Of a stretch of DNA of 64,000 nt, positions 23,695-40,900 are shown one piece after another. A program made the position numbers and the translations under genes. Positions within the stretch are counted from its first letter, which is position 1; every line of letters begins with the position of its first letter. The notes beneath the pieces are model-generated. The model saw only the letters and a program-made list of their open reading frames with translations, ran no database searches and had not been told where the DNA came from. Source of the DNA: Oscheius sp. JU75 (lineage: Eukaryota > Nematoda > Chromadorea > Rhabditida > Rhabditidae); the NCBI GenBank assembly GCA_037178855.1, contig JASJZC010000007.1, positions 7,316,001-7,380,000 of the forward strand, written 5' to 3'.

Positions 23695-25367
23695 TTACAT
23701 CTCAGGCTCGGAGTTGGAGATGTCGCATCCCTCATCACTGGACTCAAACTCGAAGGTGATGTCGCCCAGTCGTTGGCAGAAGAGCTTCATTCTGAGGGCT
23801 GCCTCAGCCATGATGTCTTCAGGATGGGTGATAACCAGGCGGATCCAGCCAGGAGCTGAGAATGCTGACCCAGGGAACGTGATCACGGATTCTTCCTGAA
23901 AATAGACTTGTTTGTATGGTCAATAAAGCAAGAACTTATTGTTTGTGCTTCTTAGGAAAGATCATGCTAGGAAGATAGAGATAAACAAACCTTGATAAGC
24001 TCCTGGACAAAAGTGACTTCATCTCCGTACACGTTCTTGTCGACTCCGATCATCATGTACATGGCTCCTTGAGGCTTCAGGGGCATGAGGCCGGGAACGT
24101 CTTTCAAAATGTCGTAGATGATCTCGGCATTGCGGGAGATGACGTTGCGGTTGTATTGGAAGTACTCCTCAGGAGTCTCCTTGAGAATCTTGGGCAGAGC
24201 TCCTTGGATCAGAGCACAGGGACCGACAATCTTTTGGGAGAGAGCTATCATGCCGGCCTTGACATCATCCAGAACTCCGAAACGATTGTGGATGGTGACC
24301 CAGCCGAGTCTCCAGCCGGGAACCATCCATCTCTTGGCAATTCCATCGCAGGAGACGACGGGAACTTTGGGGAAGAGAGAAGCAATGGGATGGAACTTGG
24401 CTCCACCATAGACGAGATCTCCATAAATCTCGTCGGCGATAATCGGGACATGGTTTCTTTCGGCAATCTCGAGGACGCGTTGAAGGTGCTCCTTGGGGAA
24501 GACAACTCCGGTTGGGTTGCCAGGGTTATTGATAATGATGGCCCTGGTGCGGTCGTCAATGAGAGACTCGAGCTGGTCCAGGTCAATTAGACCTCCCTTC
24601 TTCATATCAAGTCTATAGGGTCGGTCCTAAAACTTGGTGATAAGATATGCTCCAACTCTATATCTACCTCAATTCCGTGGGGTCGGCAGAGAGTAGAGTA
24701 CAAGGGGAATCCAGGGTGAGGGACGAGAATGTTGTCTCCGAAATCAGCCATAGCCTCGATGGCAAGCTGAAGAGCATGAGAGCAGCCACTGGTCAGGATA
24801 ACATCATCGGGAGAGATTGGGGCGGATTTGGTAGAGTATCGGTCACAGACAGCTTGACGGGCTGGAAGTTCTCCAACTGAGGGTCCATATCCATCGTGTC
24901 TGAAAGACCCTTGCTACTTTCGGTAGACACTTTTGCACTCACTTGTGAGAAAGCATAGACTCTTGCAAGGCCTTCATGGCAACCTCACTCGGAGGTAGTT
25001 TCCCCGTTATAGTAGGATCTCCAAGGTTCAGCCGAATCACGCTCTTAGCAGGATTGGTGGGAACGTTCATGGCGTCGGCAATCTTGCGAATCGGGTTCAC
25101 GGTGTTCTTCGAGTGCTGGGACTGAGGTGCTTTGCCCCAACCCAAGCTACCTCTCTTGGCGTTCTTCTGGAAACAGGATGTATGATTAGGTGGGAGAGGT
25201 AGCAACATCTTATCTACAGAATGGCACCATATGTCAATCTCAGGTCATATCAACTAGAGAATTCGAAAACTTACCATGTTTCGGAGAACCTGCTCGTGGA
25301 TTTGAAGCTGGCAAGTGATCTCCTCAGGAGTAAGCTGGTGGGCGGTGCAGTCAACCTCGAAAGTCAT
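23695..25367 (-). CDS. tyrosine aminotransferase-type PLP enzyme
   Basis: Class I aminotransferase that transfers the amino group of tyrosine (or a related aromatic amino acid) to 2-oxoglutarate, the first step of tyrosine breakdown. Exons 25367-25275, 25166-24943, 24899-24668, 24626-23991 and 23895-23695 give 1386 nt, 461 residues, normal for the family. The N-terminus has the TAT_ubiquitin-like start (EVDCTAHQLTPEEI) and the PIRKIADAM region. The PLP fold shows NLGDPTITG, the DGYGPSVGEL loop, NNPGNPTG, DEIYGDLVY and the PLP-lysine motif CDGIAKRWMVPGWRLGW. The substrate-clamping end GSAFSAPGWIRLVIT is present, and the protein closes with an acidic tail. A TATA box lies about 190 bp upstream. 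All catalytic features look intact. Confidence 0.95.
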
Positions 25368-25558
25368 TTTGTTGCGAAGTACGGTCGCTGAAAAGCTATT
25401 ATCTTGAAATGGCTAGTTGCGATAGGTAATTTGAAGAGAATGAGGCGGGGGCAGTAGGAATGAAAGACCCAAAAGGTTGAATTTGTTGACTGTATGTATA
25501 TTGTTATTGAGATAATTGAGATTTGCGAATTAGTTAGCTAGAATGGTGCGTCCCAGTC

Positions 25559-25565
25559 TTTTATA
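25559..25565 (-). promoter_or_regulatory. TATA box of the aminotransferase gene
   Basis: On the minus strand the sequence reads TATAAAA, 192 bp upstream of the ATG at 25367. It is a good consensus match in the right orientation; initiation would be expected near 25530. Confidence 0.5.
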
Positions 25566-28269
25566 CAGGGGCAGTCTCCGCCCACACACCGTTTCGACGC
25601 TAAGGGGCCACGCGATAATGCTGATGAAATAGACGGCGTGACAAGTGACCGGTTGATCTAGCTACTGGGGTGGTCTGTCTCGATACACGTGGGACTACAA
25701 CACTACGTCATTTAGGACAAAAATAGTTTGAACCAGCTCAGCGTTTCCGGCCCAAAACGTGTAGGCAAGAAACAAGAAGCAAAAGCCATAATTGGCTTGA
25801 CCGATCGCACTGTGAGAAAATGACGGAATCGGTTTCTAATTCACGATCTATATATGATCAATGACGAGTATTTCAACGCAGTTTTTGTATTTTCCTCTTC
25901 GCTTTCCTAGAAGTTCGGATTGTTGATAAAAAGTCGGCGTTGAAATTGTTCAAAAAAGGAATCGTACTAATTCGACACAGACACTTATCAGACTCGTCCT
26001 TTTTTTGTGTCGGGAGCCGGACGCCAATGCTCAAAAAGGTCATGGTCATTAACACTGCTCACTGATCTCTCAACCATAACACTCGTCTGTTCCCTTGTGA
26101 TTAGGGCAAATGGCAAACAGTATCTTTACTCTTTTGTCGAATGCGTGACTTCCTGGTCGTTTGGGACGTCATCTTTGACCAAGACCAGAAAGTTTTTCGG
26201 TACAGTATAACTGGATAAGGTAGGTAATTAGCGAAAGACTGTGGCGCTGCGGACAGCATATTACATCAGCATAGACCTCCTCCACGACATCCTGACCTTT
26301 GGAGTCGCGACAACAAATACGTTACCCGAATTAGAGTACTGTGCCACCCAGATTAACGTAACAAGTTTTTATTGACAGCAGTGGTTTTCAGTATTCGTTC
26401 GACGGCAAAAATGTACTGCATATTGCAATGACAAGAGGGAACACAACGCCGAAAAAATCAGTCCCTGAAGCATCCACCGAATCTGCACGTAGGCACTGTT
26501 TGTGCCACTAATTAGATCAACTACTGATCTTTCGTTAAAAAAGATACAGGTCGCATGGCCACCATAACTCATTTTTGTTATGTTGGTCCAGCACGGTAGT
26601 CTGTTTTAGACGTTTGAACTATGCAGATGCCTGCACGTGGTCTAGATTCTCTGGCCTCACTTCTTTTGCCACACTATTGCGCTGAATCTCTCGATTCGGT
26701 AGACGCACGTGCTGCTTTGGCCAAGGCCCAGCATGTCAACGAAATCACGAGACAGTGAGAAGATGAGAGATAGTAAGACCAGAGAGGGGCGAAAGGGCCT
26801 GACAGACGAGATCGTAACCGCTTTAGAGACGGCAGAGGTGAGAACGTTTGTCGACGAAACAGGGCCGGCTGCTGGAGAAAATGCGTACACGTCGACGAAC
26901 AACAGAATTTTCGCTGCTGGCAGTAGGGCCTACAAAGAGTTGGCGGTCACTGCCCTTTGCAGTTAAATGACCTCCATCGCAAAAGCACAACTTCGCTTTA
27001 GTCCACAAAGAGTGTTCATCATCTGTTTAGAGCTGATACCACTATCCGAAAAGAGTAGCGAGCAGGTTTCTGATTACAAAACGACACATCATCCCGATAG
27101 CTTCCTGAGTTTGAACCACGTGGGGTCTCCAGGAATGTGTACAGTTCTATGGTCTAAGTTTGCGATAAAACTTGAATTATGACACATTACATTTATACTT
27201 GTGTGGTTTGGTCCCTCAAGTTCTTGTCAGTCATAACAGCACAATCATCAACAACAAGCACGATGTTTGTACGACTTTTTACTGTGACCATGGATCAGTT
27301 CACACAACTGATAAGAGAAAGTGTTTCATCTTTCTGTAATTTTCTATTTTTTGCTTCTGACCAGATGCCTCCGAACGGATGTTAAATTAATCTGCAAAGA
27401 AAAAGGCGAGGCAGATAAGGCAATGAGGCCATGGAAAAAAGCTATCAAAGCTTTCACTATTTTCGGACATTTCTGCAATCAAACATCCAGTTGCCAGGCT
27501 GTGCCAAGGTACGGAAAGAGGAAGATGGATCAGTTCAACGATAGCGTCACGTGACTGCCTGGGATTACTGTAGATTTTTTGGATTGCGCGCAGAAAACTG
27601 CCTTTCTCTGAAATGATACAGCTTTACTTGGGGAACATTGGCTTAGAGTGAAGTGGAATTCTAAAGATGAGAGTCATACAGTCTCAATCTGTAACATACA
27701 CCTTGGTCTCTAAGGTGATCTCTGCATGCATAACCACATGTTTGCGAACACCGCTCTTTGATGACGCTATGTGGCCGGCTATGATAATCATCTTCACCAT
27801 AGGGAAAGTTCGTTCCCGCGACGTCACACGATCACTTCTATTCCACAATCAAGAATGATACCGCGTCCGTCAAATCTATTCGTCTCCACGAACGTGTTTA
27901 TTTTTAGATGGATACAGGTTGATTTTAGAGCGAAAACATGGCACCCGTCACGTCATCTTGAGCGGTCTTTCTCTCTCGTAGTGATGATCTTTAAAGTCAT
28001 CACAGTGACCAAAAGAACTGGAAGACGATTCCCAAACAGTCTTTGCTTTATACACAGGGAAACATATACTGTGAGAAATGGGGGAGTACATATACAGTTA
28101 TCTTAGAAGATGACACTAACCTTGGAGAGATCATTTTGTTGGGAATGCTAAAGGGGCTGACTTGCTTCCCTTTATGAGGTAGGCAAGAAAACCGGGAAGT
28201 GAAGACGAACATGGAGCAAGGGACCAGAATTCTATTGCTTTCGAAAAAATTATGTTCCTTCTGAACCAT
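25566..28269. other. intergenic, no gene seen
   Basis: 2.7 kb between the aminotransferase promoter and the 3' end of the COE gene. ORFs present lack splice support and family resemblance. Confidence 0.45.
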
Positions 28270-32644
<4,375 letters not shown>

Positions 32645-34909
32645 GGCTGGCCCCTCGGGAGGTGCCTTCATTAGAGGCCAATCCGGGGGAATTGCCCTCG
32701 ACTCCGCCCAAAACGACACTAGCCCAATGAGGGATAGCAGCCTACTGTATGAAGATCGATGCAACAATTAGGCACAGATGCTTCAGAATGCTCTCGTCGT
32801 AGCCAACTTCCAAACTTGCACCCGTCCCAGGGGCCCATTTAGTGACGGAATTTTCGACTGGGAAACAGCCAATGAGCATAGTTGTGCCGGAATGGTGGAT
32901 CATGATGATTATACCAAAAAAAGATGGTCTTTACTCGGAAATGTGCTTCGAGAAGAAAAAGTCAGACAATATACTAGCGACATTTTGTACTTAAGTTGGA
33001 GACGAGACAATACAAGTTGGGAATTGGACCATGCCTTCTTGTTTGGTAACGTTTTTAGGATCTACAGATAGACAAAACTTCAATTTTCTCGAAAACGGTA
33101 AACTGTTGGAAGCTAGAAAGCATATGGGGGACGCAGCCGACGGCTTCATCAAGCGTTTTTCATTACCACTAGGATATGTGCGCCGTGTGTTCCCTGGAGG
33201 CCGTGAGCGACCGCCTCGTTGCTGCCATACACACCTATTCTTTTAACAAAATAGGTTAATGGCAAATGTTTTTTTTACCGTTTTGAGTTTTTCAAATGTA
33301 AAGAAATCTCGGAAGTTGTTCATAAGGAAGCCAGTTGACGACAAAGACTCTTTTTCATCGAGCTGTCTAGATTACGAGTAAACAAAGAAGTTTTGAAGAC
33401 TGGTAAACACGACAAAATAACGTTGCTATATCAAAGATTGGTGTATAACATCAAATGCAAACAATGATAAATAAATATAAATATTTCAGGTTTTAAAAAA
33501 CTAATAAGCTGTACTATCTCAAATGAGATCAAGTGGTGGTTGTTATGACATTGTTCGAGGTGGTTTCGGTACAATAGAGATTCCGTCCGACGTATTCGTG
33601 TTGTCTTATTGGATGTTTCTGCTTGTGAAGGTTTTCCTTTCACTGCTCTTTTTATCTGTGCTCACGTTCAGAACTCCTCTTTGAGAACAGTTTTGACTGG
33701 TAAAGTTTTGAGTAAGATACAATATAACAGCACCTTGCATTATAACAAGACCTCCTCCCAGTTGTAGTTGGCATTGTCACAAGTTGCTAAAAGGGGAAAG
33801 ATATCGCTGGCTCTTATTTGCTCTTATAATCCCTATCGTTGTTTCTTTATGACTTTCCCTCCTGTCGGTAGCTCCCCCTGGGAAAAAGTGTCATCAGTCT
33901 TGACACGACTTTGACGAATGCAAATGCAGCCCAGTTTGTCAAGTCGACTGGCCCGAAATATTCAGACAGCTGCTCGCGGATATGGTAATGGCGCGCTGCC
34001 AATTTGTAATAGATATACGCTGACTCTCGTGGTGTGGCGAGATATACGGAGATAAAGCGAAGCTGCCACGAATTGTTGCCAGCCAGATGAGCGAGATAGT
34101 AAGGGAGAGCATGTGCAAGAGAGCTAAGAGAACTCACTCTGGTCTCAGCTGGAAGAAAGCTTCCCACTGTGCGACATAATTCTCACATATGGACAATCCT
34201 GGAAACCATCTTCTTGGGTGTCTGTTACAACAGTATATACCATGAAGGCTTGGATCGTTGGATTCCACCGATAGTGGAGAAAATGTAGGTTTCTGGTCTT
34301 CTTCTTCTTCCAAAGGAACTGAATCTCAGATCATATGGTAAAGTACAATTCTGAACGCGTTTGCTGAATCTTACAATGACTTGAATGCGAGGCTCTGTAA
34401 AACATTGTTCTGTCACCGGACTAATCACTAGGATCAAGAAAACTAGAAATTTTCTTTTGTATGTTTTGCTGCTTCGACTCTTTAAAACCATACAGTTTCT
34501 TTCGTCACTCTCACATGACAAATGAGGCTTATGAACACGCTCCATCTCAAACCGACAAGCATGCAATTTCAAAAAGGATAAAAGACATACCTTTTTGGGA
34601 GTTCTGAGAGCAGTTCATATATAGTACTTGGGAAGTATAACTAATCAAAATAAACACTCGAGACAGGTATTACTTGTTAGTAATGCCGCTAATTGCTTCC
34701 ATCTCTGCTCTCCAGAGACGTTTCTTCCACCTTATTATTCCCATTTCAGCGAAGGGTGGAAATATTAGAGCATCTCGTTCAATATTGGCAACTCGGGAAA
34801 AGCTGGAAATATCTTTACGACCGAATTACCACGTAGCATTCTTATCGTGGAGAGGTGTCCCTAATAAGCTACCTGTCTTGGTCAGTCCGGAGACTAGCCT
34901 CACCCAGAA
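32645..34909. other. intergenic between the COE gene and the first carboxypeptidase gene
   Basis: Divergent promoters of both neighbours must lie here. A 106-codon minus-strand open stretch at 33847-34167 starts without ATG and resembles nothing I know; I do not call it. No repeats stand out. Confidence 0.4.
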
Positions 34910-37900
34910 ATGCGGTTGACGCTGCTGTTTCTTGCGCTCATTGGAGCAGCCTCGTCTTCGACTAGGTCCGATGGAGATTTCATGCCCAACGGCTTGCCTG
35001 AGACCTCTTTCACGGTCAGCTTTAAACAATACTCCGGATACTTGAAGTATAATACTCCTGCAACTGCGGGATATCTTCACTACTGGTATATTGCAACTTT
35101 CCATCAAGTACTCCACATGTTACAGGTACATCGAATCCCAAAACAATGTGGCTAACGATCCATTGATACTGTTCACTAACGGCGGACCTGGCTGTAGTTC
35201 AGTTTTTGGCATGATGGAAGAAATCGGACCCTTCCGAGTCTATCCAAATGGCCGCATCCTTTACGAGAACGTCTTCTCATGGAACAAGGTGATTCATTTT
35301 AATTATGGTCGAGCCCATGATAGGAACCACTGTAAACCACATTGATAAGAAACATAACCCACAGATCGTAAAACGAAGTATACGCAACATTTCGTCAGAA
35401 AAAAGTGATTTAGGCCGCCAACTTGTTGGTAATTGATGGTCCGGGAGTTGGATTTTCTCCGGTCTACAATAAGACACTCACAGATCAAGATGTTGCTGAC
35501 TTTATTGAAAGTGCACTTGATGACTTTCTAGTCAACGTGTTCCCTGAACGGCAAAGTAATCCTATTTTTGTTGGAGGAGAAGGATATGGCGCTATTTACG
35601 CGACTCTCATTGCCAAAGGCATCCAAAATAGAAGAGCAGCCAGCCGAAATCTGAAAGGTGTCATGCTCGGAAATGGTCTCCTGAACAGCAACATCGAGTT
35701 CAATACACTTCTGCCATATGCTTACATGCACGGGTTTACTGGAAAAGAGTGAGAGTCCCTGGGTGATAAACAACTTACACTTGTTCAGTGAATGGGACGA
35801 TCTCCGATCTGTCTGCTGTGTTGGAACATCAACCCTTCACTGTGACTACTCTAAGGAATCTGCAGCTTGCCAGAATAAGTCAAAAAATGCTGCGAACACT
35901 TGGATAGGCTCCCTGTATTTTAACAGTATTTGTGATCAATACTTAGTATTCAGAACCAACCCGTTTAATGTTTACGAAGACTGCTACGCGAACAGAGTTC
36001 TAATGCAGAGTACCAGTCAAATTCTCGGAGTGACCTTCCCAACAATGAACTCGACAGACAACTTGAATGGCTACCCCTGCTATGCTGGAATGCAGACCCT
36101 CCTGTACATCAACCAGCATTCAGTGAAAGCAGCTCTTCATGTTGATCCCAGTTATGGTTCAGCGTCTACTTTCAGTACTTGCGTGTAGGTTTTGAGCATC
36201 ATGAGAACATTCAAAAGCGAAAAATGTGGTAGCGCACTTTTATCGTGTGTTTAACATGAGCTTATGCGGCTAATTTTCTTAGTTTGATAACTGAAATGGT
36301 CGGAAGTATAGTGAACCCGAAATCCCAATATTTTATGTTTGTTTGGGATGAAAAATGATAATCGAATACTGAAAACTTCTTTACCCATGTTCAGGCAACT
36401 TTCCTATGACAAACTCACAAGCGACATTACTTTGTTCCTCTCAATGCTAATGAACGACAGCATTTTTACCACGAACCAAATGAGAGTTCTCATCTACAAC
36501 GGAGATCTGGACAGCACACATAATTTCATCAGTGCCCAACTCTTTGCTGACCAGTTTTCTGCTTCTCAGAATGCCACGGTTCTCAGTGACGGACACTGGA
36601 GTGCCAGTTACAATCGTGATGTGTACAAGGACATGGAAGGAGGTCTAGCCACAAGATATAGCAATAAGCTTGATGTTGTTTCTATTAGAGTAGGTGAAGA
36701 AATCTTTGTAGAATATGTTTTTTTTTCAGGGTGCTGGTCACTTTGCTCCCCAGACCCGTCCTTCTCAGACTCTTCAGGTTATTAGAAACTTCATCACTGG
36801 CCAAGACTACAGCAACAGTCTAAAGGGTGTTCCTCTTGCAGCTCAAGCTCTTTTATCCGCCTATCAATATCTGAATTCTCAAACTACCCGAAAAGCGAAT
36901 GACCAGATTTACGGACTGCCTGGTCTCACTTTCCAAACCAACTTTAACCAATACTCCGGTTACTTGAAGGGCTCTGACTCTCATTTCCTCCACTACTGGT
37001 AAATACTATAGCTTCACATAATAAGTCAGAGCTTAGGCTGGTCGAGTCGCAAGTAAACCCATCATCTGCTCCTCTCCTTCTCTGGCTGAATGGTGGTCCC
37101 GGTAGCAGCTCCGTCTGGGGTATGCTCACAGAGAATGGACCTTTCCGTCCTAATCCCGATGGACAGACCCTTTACGAGAATCCCTATTCTTGGAACAAGT
37201 TTGCTAACGTTTTGTACCTGGAAGCTCCCTATGGTGTTGGGTATTCCTACTCCAGCAACCCGAGTGAAACCGGCTGGGATGATGATTCAGTGAATAAGTT
37301 CTCTTTCACAATACACCATGGCTTTAGACTTCTCTGGATAACTACCGAGCCCTAAAAGACTTTTTCAATGTTTTCCCCGAATACCAATCAAGATCCTTCT
37401 TCATAACTGGCGAATCTTACGGTGGTGTCTACATTCCGACTCTCAGCAAACGCCTTCTGGATGGAATCTACAATGAGGATATCAACGTGAACTTCCAGGT
37501 AGTCGCATTTGTACTTGGCAAAGGAAAGTTTACAGGGTATTGCAATCGGAAACGCCGAACTTACCACAAAGCACCAGGTGAACTCGGTCATCTTCCAGCT
37601 TTACACCTATGGCGTTCTTGGTAGACGGTACACTTTAGCTTACACTTGCTTGTAAGTCCAAACTTTCAGTGAATACGATCAGCTCGTGTCCAAGTGTTGC
37701 AACATGACTGATCCTACCCAGTGCGACTTCTATACTCCCTACATTGTTTTCGACAATCACGGAAACTATGTTCCCGCCAACAACTCTGACCCGTGGTGTG
37801 CTAGCACAGTATAGTTTAAAAAATATATTTGATAGAAATCCATTTAGATCATTGGCATTGTTAATGATATGGTCTGGAACACTCAGAACGACCCCTACAA

Positions 37901-40900
37901 TGTCTATCAAGATTGTTATAGCAGCTTTCCGCAAACACCAACCACTTCCACTGGTCAAGCTACGAAGAAGGCAGCAAATGCTGCTTTTAAGGATCAGAAG
38001 AATGTCCTGAATCTTGGTTCAACTGACCCTTTTAATGGATTTGCATGCTGGGGCGATGATGCCGCCACAGTCTACATGAATCTGCCAGCTGTGAGAAAAG
38101 CACTGCACATTCCTGACAGTTTCACAGTTATGGGCAACATAACTAAATGGCAAACGTTCAAGTAGGCGACGCCTTTGGTGCGAATATTAGGTTTTCAGTG
38201 CCGACATGAACGCCAACTACTACAACCGACAATACTTCGAGCTGGACAGTGTTCTCTCGTACATTGTCAACAACTATGTGTACTTTGTAAAAACTGACGC
38301 GTGACTGATTCAGTAACACAACTTTAGAGCAAAAACATGAGAATTCTCATCTACAACGGAGATGCCGATTTGGTCTGCAATCATCTTGGAGATCAGTGGT
38401 TCATTGAAAACTTTGCTGCCAGTAACAATCTGACGGTCGTTCAAGCCAGAAAAAAGTGGAGGTATAGAATGCAAGCAGGAATGACTACTCAGCTGGCAGG
38501 TTTCGAGAAGAGATTCTCAAAGAATCTGCGGTTGGTTACCGTGAAGGGCAGTGGACATCTTGTGCCTTTGGACCGTCCAGGCCCAGCTCTACAGATGATC
38601 TACAACTTTGTCAATGTAAGTTATACACAATGTCTGGATCAGTTGCTTTAGAATCACGACATCGGAACCGGGCTCTCAGTGGATCTCACACCAGCCCCGC
38701 TCCTTCCCAACTACAACGGATTGACCCCTTGCCAACCAGTGTCCCAAGCTCCTGCAGCCTCCCTTGCTCCTATCACCTACACTCTTCCAGCCTTTCCACC
38801 ACAAGAAAGAGCGAAACGCGAGGTTGATGAAGTTAGAGTTTACGAAGGATTGCACTAAATCTTTTTTCAGGACTATATTGATCAGGAAAGTGCTGCCAAT
38901 CTCAGTACACAGGCTCAAGCTGATCAAATCACTCAGCCTCTTCCTGGACTCACTTTCGTTCCAACGTATCGCCAGTTTTCTGGCTATCTTACTCCATCCA
39001 AGTACCCGACAGACCATCTTTTCTATTGGTTTATGGAGAGCCAAAGTGGAAACCCGTCCGCGGATCCTGTTCTTCTTTGGCTGAACGGTGGGCCTGGCTG
39101 CAGTTCTCTTCGTACGTAGCCTCTCATACAACCACGAATGTTTCTTTAGTCGGACTTTTCACTGAAAACGGACCATACCATAACAACGATGACCCTGGAC
39201 AGACTCTTTATGAGAACGTTTTTGCATGGAACAAACAAGCAAACGTTCTCTTCATGGAAGCTCCAGTGGAAGTTGGCTTCTCCTACACCGAGGACGCAAA
39301 CTACACTTGGAATGATATCACGGTAACTATTTTCGTAGTACAGTCACGACTTTTGTTGCAGACTGCTGATAGAAACGCCTGGGCAATCAAATACTTCTTT
39401 GATAACGTCTTCCCAGAATATGCTTCCAATGAATTCTATGTCAGTGGAGAGAGTTATGGCGGTGTCTATGTACCGACACTGTCCTACAACCTGATTAATA
39501 TGATTGAGGCAAACATGTTGAAACTCAACTTCAAGGTATTCGTGAAATAACATCAAAAAAACGTTGTTTCTAGGGACTTGCAATCGGAAACGGTATCTTG
39601 AGCGAATATCTTCAAACTGACTCGGAAGTGTCGCTACAGTACGGAAGAGGATTAAACGGAATCGAGTAAGCGCTATTTGGGCATTTAAAGAACAATATTT
39701 ACAGTGATTGGAACCAGATCAAAACTGAATGTGGAGGCAACACGAGTAACCCCATTTATTACCAATACTCGATGGCTCCTAGTGGGTCTTTCTGTGATAG
39801 TTTTACCAATCACTACATTGATGTCTTCCAAGCCGATCCAGACATGTAAGTATTCAAGCTCCCTATAATTGTTTCTGTTCCAGTGACCCTTACAACATCT
39901 ACCAAGACTGTTATGCTTATCCTTCTGCTTCTGTCTCTTCTTCGGAAGAAGATGAACCTAAAACTAAACCAAGGTCTCGCATAGAGAGAACATTGGCTGC
40001 ACGAATGGAAAGAAGGAAAAATAGAATGTCGAACAAGCCTTTCACAGATAACAATGTAAATGTTTCAGGCAATGTACCGAAAAGCTTTGTTTTCAGGTAG
40101 CTTCCTGGTACGGTTCAACTGATCCCTTCCATGGTTTCCCTTGCTACAATGACAACATTCAAACTTATCTGAATCGGAAGGACGTGCAAAATGTTATTCA
40201 TGCAAAATTGCGTGGCGACAAAGTTTGGTCGGAATGCTTTAGCAGACGTCATTATCCCTACCACGATACTCCGGCTTACTACGACATGAGCAGTGTCTTC
40301 CATAATATCATGAACTCGAACTGGTATCTCAACAACAACATGAGAATTCTTCTCTACAACGGAGATATTGATACTGTTTGCCAGTTTTTAGGAGATCAGT
40401 GGTTCGCAGAGTACTTGACCGATGCCAGGAACATGACTGTAAGCAGAAACGCAGCGTCCGTTTTATTTTTAGGTACAACAACAACGCCAACCTTGGTTTT
40501 ACCAACAAACTCCTAGTTCGCCTCAGAACATTGCCGGATACTTCAAGTCTTGGAACCAGAACTTTGTTCAGCTAACAGTCAAGGGAGCCGGACACATGGT
40601 TTGAAAATTGTTTGAGTGTATTAACAGTTCAGGTGCCCATGGACCGTCCTGCTGTCGCTCTTCAAATGATTAACAACTTCCTTATTAACAACAACAACTA
40701 CAGTACTCCTGTAACTGTGGATCTTACTCCTCAGCCCATGCTTCCCGAATACGTTGATATTCCTCCAAGCAGTACTCAGTGCTCGAGAAAGGTATATAAC
40801 TGCCCTGTTAGTATACAATTTTTTATAGGACAGTGATCGTGTTATTGCTCTTCCCGGATTACCCAAAGCTCTCCCCTTCGCCCACTATTCTGGATTCCTG

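Noticed and set aside
24069-24590. 173-codon plus-strand ORF
   Set aside because: Exact antisense of the largest aminotransferase exon; codon bias of the true gene keeps this strand open.
33847-34167. 106-codon minus-strand open stretch
   Set aside because: No ATG at its head, no paired splice sites and no family resemblance.
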